Assembly (NCBI GenBank): GCA_905235425.1
Contig: CAJOKY010000013.1
Span: 1 to 17,963, forward strand
DNA: 17,963 nucleotides
Direction of reading: 5' to 3'
From: an uncultured Selenomonadaceae bacterium
GTDB taxonomy: Bacteria; Bacillota; Negativicutes; Selenomonadales; Selenomonadaceae
Part shown: piece by piece, positions 7,153 to 16,000 of the stretch
Numbering within the stretch: position 1 is the first letter of the stretch
Layout of the letters: each line of letters begins with the position of its first letter
The notes under the pieces: model-generated
Databases searched by the model: none
Seen by the model: the letters and a program-made list of their open reading frames with translations, nothing else
What the model was told of the DNA's origin: nothing
Made by a program: the position numbers and the translations under genes

Positions 7153-9036
7153 CTACGGCGGTGCTTTGTTATCGTAATCGAACTGTGATTCTGAAATTAA
7201 AGGGAATGTGTTTGGAGAATTAAAATCAGTAAAGTACAAATCGGATAAAGAAAGGTTGTGACGAACAATCTGAAGGGATTCTACAGATTGAGCATTGGGA
7301 ACCGACAAAGCTTTCTTTCTGCCAAAACTAAAATCAATTTTAATTTTGCCGACAAACTTTAAACTTTCTTCAAGGGGTGCGGTGTCCATTTCAATATCAG
7401 CTGAATCATTCAAAGCAGGGGACGGGGCGGTTTCCACTACTTCGATATTAAAAGAATCTTTCAACCAAGCTTTGGCAACGGCATAACCTTGAGACGCTTT
7501 ATCCAACAATTCACCGATAAGAAAATGACGATAGAGCCGGTGATAATCTTCTGGCTTGAGACTAACAACAAGACCTTCCGTCGGTAAATCAACAGACGAC
7601 GCGGCGGCACTTTCCGACAATAATTCAAAGTAAGCGTCTACTTCCTTATTCAATCCTTTTGAAAAGGTAAAGCACGGGATTTTCTTTGTTGCTATGGCGT
7701 ATTCGCACCACAAATCGGAAAGGTTTGCTGTCACTTTGCTCTTCAACATATCAAACGGCGTTTTGCTAAACTTTGCCGAATATGTAAGCTCGGTGTCGCC
7801 TCCATACAAAGGCGTATCAATGCCCATCACTTTAGCCAAATATTTGCCGTCGTGAACTTCAAACAAATCGCCGCCACGTGCATGGGAACAACCACACTTC
7901 CTTGCGTGCACCGCAGAAGAGAACCGACTAAATACCAAGCCGTGTTCTTCAAAAGAAGGAAGAAATGCCGCCGGAATATCTTCCCCAAAGATTTTAAGGT
8001 AATGCTTACGGACGAGTTTAACCCAAACTTTACGAAGTTCCAACTCGTAATCGGACAAGCTTGACACGCGGTCACGTGGTACGAATAAGATAACGTGGTA
8101 GTGCGGATGCCAACCGGAATTTAATGATTGATTGAAGTCGGAATCACCGTCGTTGAAAGTTTCTTCCATTCGGCGAATATAGCCGCGAAGTCCGATATAA
8201 TCTTTACGAGCCTGAGCGGCTTTACTGCGCGCAAACAAATCAGACCAAGCGCCGCGCAAGACGCGACACAGCGGCGCCAAATTATTCCAACGGTGATAGA
8301 CAGTCAGCGTCATCATCACGGGAACCAATTCATTAGAATAAGCCCACGCAATAATTCTCTGAATGCGCTGCCGATATTTGTACAGTTCTTTAGGTGAGTC
8401 GACGGGGTCGAGGCGTATGCTGTGGGAACGGGCTATTTCATCAACACGAGCCGACTGCCCATTGCTAAGAATTGACACAGCGCCATCCAACTTTTTACCG
8501 CGCAAAGAACTGTAAGAATGCTTAAGCGAAGGGAAACAATCAAGCACAGTCGTAACTTTACGATGAAGATTCCAGTCACGCCGCAACTCAAGCCTGGACG
8601 CCAATTCCGGTGTTACGGTACGCATAGCCAGTAATTGCTTGGAACGACGGAGCAACTTCCAGCGATTCTTATCTTCCAACTTATCGGTACCGAGAACCTC
8701 CGACAACCGGGACTGCGAATTCAAAGTAAGCGTCGCCGCGCTACCCAAAGTCTGAGACTTTTCAATTTGCACGATTTCATTATTTTTAGCATTATTAGCA
8801 TTATTTTCAGCCTGCGAATCCCCAAAACCCGCACCGCAACTAACTTTTTGACTGAAACAAGAGTGTTCAAGTGAACAAACCATTTCTATAATACCTAGAT
8901 TGCCATTCGACCCCGCAAAAAAGCCGGAATTGGGCAAAGTGGCAATGCCGAGTTTGAGTCGAGAGCGACGCTTGCTCCCACTCAGCTCCTTATGTAATTT
9001 TAAATCTTGATTATGAATGTGAAACAGATTGTCCAC
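7153..9036 (-). CDS. rep: HUH rolling-circle replication initiator
   Basis: This 627-residue Rep is much longer than typical small-plasmid Reps of about 200-350 residues. The HUH core is central. Motif 1 is MMTLTV (about 241-246). Motif 2 is GWHPHYHVIL (about 308-317, with the metal-binding H-Y-H at 312-314). Motif 3 is GKYLAKVMG, with probable catalytic Tyr399 and Lys402. Such proteins nick the origin, stay linked to the 5' end and rejoin the strand after displacement synthesis. A Cys/His group (HARKCGCSH, about 377-385) may bind metal. The N-terminal 200 and C-terminal 170 residues are unassigned. The GTG start is supported by AGAGGTG 8 nt upstream. Expression is likely controlled by the antisense RNA and attenuator upstream. 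Confidence 0.88.
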   Translation of the reverse strand: MDNLFHIHNQDLKLHKELSGSKRRSRLKLGIATLPNSGFFAGSNGNLGIIEMVCSLEHSCFSQKVSCGAGFGDSQAENNANNAKNNEIVQIEKSQTLGSAATLTLNSQSRLSEVLGTDKLEDKNRWKLLRRSKQLLAMRTVTPELASRLELRRDWNLHRKVTTVLDCFPSLKHSYSSLRGKKLDGAVSILSNGQSARVDEIARSHSIRLDPVDSPKELYKYRQRIQRIIAWAYSNELVPVMMTLTVYHRWNNLAPLCRVLRGAWSDLFARSKAAQARKDYIGLRGYIRRMEETFNDGDSDFNQSLNSGWHPHYHVILFVPRDRVSSLSDYELELRKVWVKLVRKHYLKIFGEDIPAAFLPSFEEHGLVFSRFSSAVHARKCGCSHARGGDLFEVHDGKYLAKVMGIDTPLYGGDTELTYSAKFSKTPFDMLKSKVTANLSDLWCEYAIATKKIPCFTFSKGLNKEVDAYFELLSESAAASSVDLPTEGLVVSLKPEDYHRLYRHFLIGELLDKASQGYAVAKAWLKDSFNIEVVETAPSPALNDSADIEMDTAPLEESLKFVGKIKIDFSFGRKKALSVPNAQSVESLQIVRHNLSLSDLYFTDFNSPNTFPLISESQFDYDNKAPP

Positions 9037-9116
9037 GCCGCTCTCACCTCTCTTTCCCCTAACGTAGATTTTGCGAAAAAAGTTATGAGGTAAGCACGCT
9101 TAATAATGTAAAAAAT

Positions 9117-9165
9117 AAAAAGACACCGCCGCTCGTGAATATCACTAAATCGGAGTGTCTTTTTT
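9117..9165 (-). terminator. Terminator/attenuator in the rep leader
   Basis: AAAAAGACAC and GTGTCTTTTT form a 10-bp stem around a 28-nt loop that can itself pair (GTGA with TCAC). Both strands end in T-runs, so it is potentially bidirectional. On the minus strand it lies 80 bp before the rep start and after the rep promoter, so it must be passed for rep to be expressed. Its 5' arm is also complementary to an earlier leader segment (9348-9361), which makes it a conditional attenuator rather than only an end point. Confidence 0.75.
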
Positions 9166-9176
9166 GACGAAAACTC

Positions 9177-9205
9177 TTGAAAAGTTTTGCGTCTTGTTCT
9201 ATAAT
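9177..9205 (+). promoter_or_regulatory. Strong promoter for the antisense RNA
   Basis: On the plus strand TTGAAA (-35, 5/6), a 17-bp spacer and a consensus TATAAT (-10) predict a start near 9211-9213. It faces against rep transcription. Confidence 0.85.
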
Positions 9206-9211
9206 ACGGAT

Positions 9212-9413
9212 TGACTTATCCGGTAGTTCACCTTAATGTTTTCGAGTGGATGTGGATAGGACATTCACGCCTAAACAGGAACTGCAAAACTCTTTGCATT
9301 TAGTGATTTAGCTCATCACGATTTGCACATAGGAGGTTTCGTAATGCGACATTCCGATTTAACGCATCTACGAGCGAGTCCACCAACGTTTGCTAGACGC
9401 GGTGGGCTTTTTT
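9212..9413 (+). ncRNA. Structured antisense RNA (countertranscript) to the rep leader
   Basis: This RNA of about 200 nt is defined by a consensus-like promoter at 9177-9205 and a terminator made by GTCCACC (9378-9384), GGTGGGC (9401-9407) and six Ts. Between them lie several hairpins: GTGGATG/CATTCAC (9246-9252 with 9262-9268), TGCAAA/TTTGCA (9283-9288 with 9293-9298), GTGAT/ATCAC (9303-9307 with 9315-9319) and ATGCG/CGCAT (around 9344-9366). It is fully complementary to the leader predicted from the opposing rep promoter. Its segment 9348-9361 nearly repeats the 5' arm region of the attenuator. This matches the logic of pT181/pIP501 countertranscript RNAs, though no homology to them is claimed. 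Together with the promoters and attenuator it accounts for the roughly 490-bp region without a protein gene (9037-9527). Confidence 0.75.
9348..9361 (-). promoter_or_regulatory. Pre-emptor (antiterminator) segment of the rep leader
   Basis: On the minus strand this 14-nt segment (TAAATCGGAATGTC) can pair with the leader segment from 9159-9146 (GACACTCCGATTTA) at 13 of 14 positions, with one A-C mismatch. That pairing would occupy the GACAC part of the attenuator's 5' arm and so prevent termination. The antisense RNA covers this segment and could block it. A second complementary pair (10 nt, 9298-9307 with 9141-9150) supports the same fold. Confidence 0.65.
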
Positions 9414-9502
9414 GCTTCCTCATTCCTTTTTTCTCTTTTTCAATCCTTCGCCTAAGATTAAACAAAATTAGGCTCGACGTCACCTCAATAAATTTTTCCT
9501 AA

Positions 9503-9531
9503 ATTATATAGTGCATTTTAGTTAAAGTCAA
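9503..9531 (-). promoter_or_regulatory. Strong promoter for the rep leader
   Basis: On the minus strand TTGACT (-35, 5/6), a 17-bp spacer and consensus TATAAT (-10) predict a start near 9496, about 460 nt before the rep start codon. The -35 overlaps the stop codon of the HTH gene upstream. Confidence 0.85.
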
Positions 9532-10223
9532 AACGTTTCTTGAAAAAATTTTTTCTGAAAAGTATGTACGTAGTTGGCAATAGTAGTATGCGAAGTCCCG
9601 ATATAGTTTTCAAGTTCTTCAACCGACATATGCGGATTTAAAATTTTTGCTCTGATTATTCTGTAGCCGAGTTTGTCCGACTTCAAAGCCAGAATTTGCT
9701 TGATAGCGAAAAGTAAGTTTTGATAAACTTCAAGCTTAAATTTCAGTTCTGACAAAACTTTTTCATCGAAGTTCCCAAATTCTTCGTGGAAAGAAATGGT
9801 ACGTTCCAAAACATAAATCAGTGCCTCGACCTTATTTCGCGAGAAAATGTCTGCCGGCGGTAAATTATATTCCAACAACGCAGCTATCTCGGCTAAAAAT
9901 TTGTCCCGCCAACGCTGAAGACCGTTCGGGTGAATATGCAATTCCATTCCGATTTTGACGAAAGACCAATTTAACCGATATTTTTCGTGCAAGAAAATTT
10001 GTTCTTCATTGTCGGCGTCTGCAATTACCGCGCCTACAAGCATATCATTATTTTCTTCCCACAAAAGGCGCATTTTTAATTTCCAGATCTTTTCGGAATT
10101 ATTTACGCCGAAAAAATCGCGCAGAATATGAATTTCATCGCTTGTCCAATATTGATTGCGGTAGAAGTGCATTAACGCACTTTTGGCTAGAAAAAATTTC
10201 AGTTTCGGATTAGAATTTTCCAC
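9528..10223 (-). CDS. Double helix-turn-helix protein, copy 2
   Basis: This 231-residue protein is paralogous to the one at 714-1421. It has the central block HEKYRLNWSFVKIGMELHIH (about 84-103, sigma-region-4/ArpU-like), the DIFSRNKVEALIYVLE stretch and a C-terminal HTH (about 195-225, MSVEELENYIGTSHTTIANY). Identity looks to be in the range of a quarter, so the duplication is old. The GTG at 10223 is chosen because AGGAG lies 8 nt upstream. The upstream GTG at 10232 touches that site. It follows the coiled-coil gene by 12 bp, so the two are translated from one message. Its stop codon overlaps the rep promoter -35, which suggests a role in rep or copy control. That role is inferred. Confidence 0.7.
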   Translation of the reverse strand: MENSNPKLKFFLAKSALMHFYRNQYWTSDEIHILRDFFGVNNSEKIWKLKMRLLWEENNDMLVGAVIADADNEEQIFLHEKYRLNWSFVKIGMELHIHPNGLQRWRDKFLAEIAALLEYNLPPADIFSRNKVEALIYVLERTISFHEEFGNFDEKVLSELKFKLEVYQNLLFAIKQILALKSDKLGYRIIRAKILNPHMSVEELENYIGTSHTTIANYVHTFQKKFFQETF

Positions 10224-10235
10224 GAGAAACACTCC

Positions 10236-10646
10236 TCAATCCTCTACCAACATCATTTCTTCTATTTCTCGGGTAACTGACCGAAGATAACTTAAAAAAT
10301 CAAGCATTGCCGCGCGTTCTTCCGAGCTTATGCGATAAATTTCAATTTCTTTTGTAAGTTGTTGCAAATAAAATGTAGACATCGACTTGTATTCTTTTAT
10401 TATTTGCGTCATCGGAGAAATTTCGCTGTAGCTAAGAATATGTTCCAAGACTCGGCAACGATTTCTCAAAGATTCCAGATCGTCGGCAACACTCAAACAT
10501 TGCTGTTGTAATTTTTGATAATCCAGCGGAGCTACTTCAATAATTTTTTCAACAGTACGAGATTTCTCGGATTGAAGGCGCAAATTTTCTTTTCTCAATT
10601 CTTCAATTTCATTCTTAAGTTCATCGATTTGCAACGCTTGCGACAT
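10236..10646 (-). CDS. Coiled-coil protein, copy 2
   Basis: This is a 136-residue hypothetical protein. An N-terminal coiled coil (about residues 5-35, DELKNEIEELRKENLRLQSE) is followed by a second helical region whose residues 68-132 align with copy 1 at 2945-3430. The ATG at 10646 is chosen because AAGGGAG lies about 9 nt upstream. A longer in-frame ATG at 10850 would run back through the helicase terminator and into the helicase gene. It lacks the C-terminal extension of copy 1. It is coupled to the double-HTH gene 12 bp downstream and preceded by its own promoter with a palindrome over the -10. It may be a partner or co-regulator of the HTH protein. Confidence 0.7.
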   Translation of the reverse strand: MSQALQIDELKNEIEELRKENLRLQSEKSRTVEKIIEVAPLDYQKLQQQCLSVADDLESLRNRCRVLEHILSYSEISPMTQIIKEYKSMSTFYLQQLTKEIEIYRISSEERAAMLDFLSYLRSVTREIEEMMLVED

Positions 10647-10699
10647 TGAAAATACTCCCTTCATACATACTAAACTTAACTGCATCAACGCAATGGCGC

Positions 10700-10730
10700 G
10701 TAGTGTATCACTACATTGGAATTTTTGCAA
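10700..10730 (-). promoter_or_regulatory. Promoter with palindromic operator for the coil-HTH pair
   Basis: On the minus strand TTGCAA (-35, 10725-10730), a 17-bp spacer and TACACT (-10, 10702-10707) precede the coiled-coil gene. A perfect 15-bp palindrome GTAGTG-TAT-CACTAC (10700-10714) covers the -10, as expected for a repressor site. Autorepression by the downstream HTH protein is a natural guess. Confidence 0.55.
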
Positions 10731-10763
10731 GTCTTTCTCATTTATTTCAGATTTAAGGAAATT

Positions 10764-10789
10764 AAAAAACGGGGAACAATATCCCCGTT
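10764..10789 (-). terminator. Rho-independent terminator after the helicase gene
   Basis: On the minus strand AACGGGGA and TCCCCGTT form a perfect 8-bp stem with a 6-nt loop, running into a T6 tract. It lies 23 bp after the helicase stop codon and separates that operon from the coil-HTH pair. Confidence 0.88.
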
Positions 10790-10812
10790 GCCTTGTATTT
10801 GTCGTTATAATG

Positions 10813-13059
10813 TTACCGACAAGCTGCCGCCCGTCGAGTGCAATCTTCAATCATATTGTAAACTTCTTCTTTGCTCGGCACAGCCGGAGAACATTTTAAA
10901 ATTGTTTCTGATATGGAGTCTTTTGAAAATCCTTCGTCGAAAAGAAATTTTATCGCCGTTTCGTCAAGTGTCTGCGACCATTCGTCATTGACGTTACCTA
11001 ACTTTTTACGCGCAAATACAATGAATTTTTCCTCGCACATAGATTCCGATTCACCGTTCAAAATATTTTCTACGCGATTTTTCTTTTCCGCGTCTATGTC
11101 GGCTTTATCTCTTTCAGCCGAATTGGCGTCTTCATTGAGCAAATTTGTAAGTTCTGTGGAACGCATTGAGAGATTTTCATATTCTTCTTGTTGAGGAAAC
11201 GGTTTTGAAAGTTCTTCCCGTACGTCGCGTATTTTTTCCTGCAAACTATCAATGTCTTTCTGCCTGTCTTCCGCCAATTTTGTACGCCCGTTTGCCATAT
11301 CGATTATTCGGTTGATGTTGTCACCGGCAACTGCAGTGACATTTTTTCGCGTTGAATGACTTCCTTCCAGTATCAATTCTTCACGCCCCAAATCGTGGTT
11401 GAAATTTGTAAAAATGTGCAAGCCCTTGTATTCGCCGGACAAATCTTTTAAGGGAAAGAACGAATTACGATTTTTCTTGAGCATTTCCGCAATGTGCGCC
11501 GTTGCGTCTTTTTTATCCGTAAAAGTTTTGCCGTTCAAAATCATTGAAAATTTTTCTTGTCCGTCTTCGCCGATTACGGTATTTTCCTGCACTACTTTTA
11601 TATCGCTGTTAATTTTTGCCAGCACAGTCTCCATTTCCCGAATCCTGTCAGGGTACGTTTTATTTACTTTGTGTTCAAGTTGCTCATGCGCTTTCAAAAA
11701 TTCCGACTTAGCCATTTTTAACCGTTCAAGTTTTACGTCAATGTCCATTTTTTCTTTGATGAGAGGATTTCCCGTCGCTATGGCTTTTATTTCGGCATAA
11801 GACAAAGTGGCTTCGTCAACGTCTTCCGCAGACCTTACCGGCGTTTTTGATGTCATAATCTGCGAGATAAACCGCTGCTTATTTTCAATGATTTGCCAGA
11901 GGTACGAATCGAACGTACCTTCCGTGACGTAACGAAAAATTTTAACATTCTTATTTTCGTTGCCCTGCCTAATGATTCTGCCCGCTCGTTGTTCAAGGTC
12001 ACTCGGTCGCCACGGTACATCGAGATCATGTAACGCTATCAATTTATCCTGTACATTTGTTCCCGTTCCCATCATAACTGTTGAACCAAGAAGAATGCGA
12101 ACTTCACCTTTGCGGACTTTTTCAAAAAGCGCGTCTTTTTCTTTCTCATTCTTCGTGCTTTGAATAAACGCGATTTCTTCCGCTTTAACTCCCGCTTTTA
12201 TCAATTTTTCGCGAATATCATCGTAGACATTGAAATTTTTTGAAGGCGTGGATTGGTCGCAAAAAATCATTTGCGTTGAACGTTGCTCTTTGGTGGATTC
12301 GTAAACTTCCAAAACTTTTTGAACACAGATATTAACTTTGCTGTCAGGGTCGTCAGGCAAATCAGGATTGATAAGGCGTTGGTCAAGCGCGAGTTTTCTG
12401 CCGTCATTGACGATTTTCAGCATATTATCTTCGTCAGGCTCAACGAGTCTTTCGCGCACTTGCTTTGCTCTTTCTGCCAACACGTCAACCATATCTTTTT
12501 GTGCGTCAGACGCCGGTACACGTTCAACTATAAATTCTGCTTGCGGCACGTCAAGATTAAGTTGGTCTGCCGTCTTTATGTCCGCTATTTCTTTGAACAT
12601 CGACATAAGTTCAGGCAGATTATGAAATTTTGCAAATCGCGTCTTTGTGCGAAATCCCTTACCTTCTGGAGAAAGTTCAACGGACGTGACTGTTTTGCCG
12701 AACGTTGACGCCCAACTGTCGAAAAATCCCAAGCCTTCATATCTCAATCTGTCAGGCTGTAAATATCTTTGCATTGTATACATTTCTGACATACTGTTAG
12801 AAATCGGCGTCCCGCTGGCGTAAATAATGGCGCACCGTCCTTGACTTATCTCATTTAAGTAGCGGCATTTCTCATACATATCGGTAGTTTTCTTGGCGTC
12901 GGTTGTAGAAATGCCGGGTATGTTTTGCATTTTCGTGTAAGTGTAGAGATTTTTGTAGTAATGCGCCTCATCGACATAAAGGCGGTCTATTCCGAGCTGT
13001 TCAAATGTTATGGTGTTATCGGTATTTTCATTCTGAAGTGATTCCAGTCTTTCCAACAA
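10813..13059 (-). CDS. Methylase/helicase giant protein, C-terminal half (frameshifted)
   Basis: These 748 codons continue the gene at 13028-17476 in another frame. The DEAH box (VDEAHYYKN, about 29-37), motif III-like ASGTPISNS (about 81-89), GTGTNVQD (331-338) and motif VI QRAGRIIRQGN (about 357-367) mark the second half of an SF2/SNF2-type helicase. A coiled-coil-rich tail follows. Walker A lies in the other half, so neither half alone can be an active helicase. The nominal TTG start at 13059 has no ribosome binding site. The frame is rejoined if one A is lost from the A8 run at 13062-13069, giving AELKKKSLLERLESLQ. Either the gene is broken, or expression needs slippage, or the run is a sequencing error. 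Confidence 0.85.
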   Translation of the reverse strand: MLERLESLQNENTDNTITFEQLGIDRLYVDEAHYYKNLYTYTKMQNIPGISTTDAKKTTDMYEKCRYLNEISQGRCAIIYASGTPISNSMSEMYTMQRYLQPDRLRYEGLGFFDSWASTFGKTVTSVELSPEGKGFRTKTRFAKFHNLPELMSMFKEIADIKTADQLNLDVPQAEFIVERVPASDAQKDMVDVLAERAKQVRERLVEPDEDNMLKIVNDGRKLALDQRLINPDLPDDPDSKVNICVQKVLEVYESTKEQRSTQMIFCDQSTPSKNFNVYDDIREKLIKAGVKAEEIAFIQSTKNEKEKDALFEKVRKGEVRILLGSTVMMGTGTNVQDKLIALHDLDVPWRPSDLEQRAGRIIRQGNENKNVKIFRYVTEGTFDSYLWQIIENKQRFISQIMTSKTPVRSAEDVDEATLSYAEIKAIATGNPLIKEKMDIDVKLERLKMAKSEFLKAHEQLEHKVNKTYPDRIREMETVLAKINSDIKVVQENTVIGEDGQEKFSMILNGKTFTDKKDATAHIAEMLKKNRNSFFPLKDLSGEYKGLHIFTNFNHDLGREELILEGSHSTRKNVTAVAGDNINRIIDMANGRTKLAEDRQKDIDSLQEKIRDVREELSKPFPQQEEYENLSMRSTELTNLLNEDANSAERDKADIDAEKKNRVENILNGESESMCEEKFIVFARKKLGNVNDEWSQTLDETAIKFLFDEGFSKDSISETILKCSPAVPSKEEVYNMIEDCTRRAAACR

Positions 13060-16000
13060 ACTTTTTTTTCTTCAACTCCGCTTGCTTTACGGAAAATTTG
13101 TCGCACCTGTCATCTTTCATCGCGTCAATGGCGTCTATCAACTCGTCTACTTCTTCTTTCAACAATCTTTCTAAACGCTCTTTGCTTATCGGAATTTTTT
13201 CAAATTGCGTGTATCCCATAATCACGGCGTCAAAATCCTGTGTGGCGATTTTGGAACAAAATTCTTTTCGATTTTCTGCCGAGAAATCTTTTGCTGTCGC
13301 CACTAAAATTTTTGCGCTCGGATAAAGTTGTAAAAATTCCGTGCCAAATTGTTCAGTTAAATGTTTTGGCACTACTATCAATGATTTTTTTGCCAAGCCG
13401 AGACGTTTTGCTTCCATTGCCGACGCTACCATTTCAAAAGTTTTCCCAGCGCCGACACAATGCGCAAGGAGTGTATTGCCGCCGTAAAGTGTATGCGCTA
13501 TGGCGTTTTTCTGATGTTCGCGGAGTTGAATTTCTTTATTCATTCCGGGAAAAATTAAATGGCTACCGTCATATTCCCGTGGCTTGATATTATTGAAATG
13601 CCTGTTATAGTAAGCTACAAGCCGCTCTTTTCTGTCAGTATCTTCAAATATCCATTTATTAAACGCTTGCTTTATCAATTCCTGCTTTTGTTGTGCGACT
13701 ATTGTTGATTCCTTGTCTACCACCTTTTTTTCTTTGCCGTCAATGTAAACCGTCCTGTAAATTTTCGGCTCTTTCATATTAAGCGCCAATTCCGTTAAAA
13801 CCATCGCATTCATTTGCTTAACGCCGTATGTTACCTCTGCTTTTGCGCTGAGTACGAGATAATTTTTTCCTTCTATACGCCATACGCCCGTTATTGGCGA
13901 AAAATTTACGCTCATACTTCCATGCGTCACGTCAAATGTTTCTCGGACAAATTTTTCTACGTCTGTTGTCGGTATCCAAGTTGCCCCTATTTCTACGTGA
14001 ATTTCTGCCGCCGTTAAATCTTTCGGCTTTACTTTTTCCAATGCCGCCAAATTTTTTTCTAAACGCAACTTAGTTTGTTTCAAATATTCAAGTTCGGGGT
14101 TAATTTTATCTTGCTCCAAAAGTTTTTTCTGCCGGTATTCTTCCTTGTATTTTTCCCAATCTTCCTTGATTGTATTTTCGCCCGTGCGCTGATAATAATT
14201 GTCGACTTCTTTTTCTATCGCTTGAATGTCGCCTTCATATTTCGCCAATCTATTTTTCAAAAAGTCGTACAGCATTAAATCGTGCTCTTCATCTTCGCGC
14301 CCAAATTCTTCTCCCATTCTGCGAAGATGACTTAAAATTAACAAATCTGCAGGTTTGGCATAGCCGATATTTCTGCCGAGTCTTATTGCGTCCAACGCTA
14401 TCAACGGCTTATCAGATAAAATTTCGCTAACCTTGTCGCGATTTATCGATACTCCGTGACGACGTGCCACTTGTAACAAGAAATCTCGATTTTCTTTCTG
14501 TGTCACGATATAATCATCGTAAAAACAATTTCTTTCCTCGTCGTAATATCTCGAAAAAGAAAAGTACGGATCGTTTTCAATCGGACAGGCTAGAATTTTT
14601 CTTTCTATGTCATTTTGCGGCACATACGGCGGAATGTCTTCAATTTGCAGTACCGACATTGAAAGTTTTTTGTTTATCTCCGATTCTGTATGCGCAATTC
14701 GCATTTCAGCGTATTCCATTTTATCACGAATGTCGCCCGAAAGATATTCTTCCGCTATCTGATATTCCTGCTCTTTGAAATCAAAATAAATTCTTTCAAA
14801 TTCAAGCGCTCCCATAATTTCTTCTGCGGTCTGCCCTGTCAACGCCCTCATGTAATCCAAATCAACGCGACCAACTTCCTGCATTGAAATTGCAAGCGCG
14901 TCCGCAGGATTTTCGGCATACATCGGCTTTCTGTGCGCTTCTATCATTCGCTTACTGAAAATCGGAGACTTACCTTTGTAACCTTCTTTGCCATATTCTT
15001 CCAGCGAGCGCAATAACGGGTACGCAGAATCATTTCCAAAAATTTTTTTCAGCGTAGAATCTTCGCAAATATGCCCGTAGAATCCAACGTACTTGTCATA
15101 AATATTATTTAACTCGACCTGAGCTTTTGCCAATTCGTTATCGTCGCCGTCCTCAACCTGTATATCAATGACATTACGCACCGAATCGCGCATATCCATT
15201 GCCAATAACATTCGCGCTCTGTCGCCGGAATTTATTTTTATGACTTCCGATTTAATCCCGTCAAAAAATTTTATCTCGCCGTCTTCCGCAAAAAAACTTA
15301 ACGGGCGTCTTTCCTCAATGTCAGGCATTTGTTGCGGTAAAGGTAATTCAGCTAAACTCGGCGAATAAGCTTTCGGCATTGATTGCATCGACTCTTTCAA
15401 CAAATTTTGATATGGTCTCTGTTCGTCCGGACTGCAGGTCAAATCGAACCCGTATGCCGTGCTTGTCTTTTCCAAATTCCCCAAAACATCTTCGGGGTGT
15501 TCGATAAAATATCTGTTAATCGTTATGTCGCGTTCGCCTTGAAATGAATTTACATAAACCCAACTCGGCAAATCTTCTTCATCACGAATCTTTTCAAGCT
15601 TACGGAAAAATAAAATGTCGCTCGTTACTTCTGTTCCCGCCGCTTTAAAAGCGGTATTCGGAAGACGAATTGCGCGGACAAGGTCTGCCCTTTGTGCAAA
15701 ATATTTTCGCGCACTTTTATCTTGCTTATCCAACGTCCCGCGTGACGTGATAACTGCAACAATGCCGCCTGTACGCACTTGGTCTATCATTTTCGCGATA
15801 AAATAATCGTGTATCAAAAACGAATGCTGATTGTAACCTTTGTCATTGACGCGATAATTTCCAAATGGCACGTTGCCAACGGCTATATCAAAAGAATTAT
15901 TCAAATAGCGCGTATATTCAAACCCTTGTACATTTATTTCTGCCTCAGGATAAATTGTTTTCGCTATTCGACCTGTCAACGAATCCAATTCCACGCCGTA

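Noticed and set aside
9212..9413. A metabolite riboswitch, T-box or tmRNA/6S RNA identity for the plus-strand RNA.
   Set aside because: None of the conserved motifs of these classes is present, and no plus-strand gene follows. Antisense pairing with the rep leader explains it better.
9344..9502. Plus-strand 52-codon ORF with a perfect AGGAGG 7 nt before its ATG and a hydrophobic middle, resembling a type I toxin.
   Set aside because: It runs straight through the terminator of the antisense RNA (9378-9413), so it would not be fully transcribed from that promoter, and the start region also serves as hairpin and pre-emptor sequence. The ribosome-binding match may be coincidental.
10647..10850. 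N-terminal extension of the coiled-coil protein to an ATG at 10850.
   Set aside because: It would overlap the helicase 3' end and the terminator hairpin. A good ribosome binding site supports the start at 10646.
13028..13078. Programmed -1 ribosomal frameshift at A-AAA-AAG in the helicase gene.
   Set aside because: Working through the codons, the downstream frame is reached by a +1 (or -2) change, not -1, so a classic -1 slippery site does not explain it.
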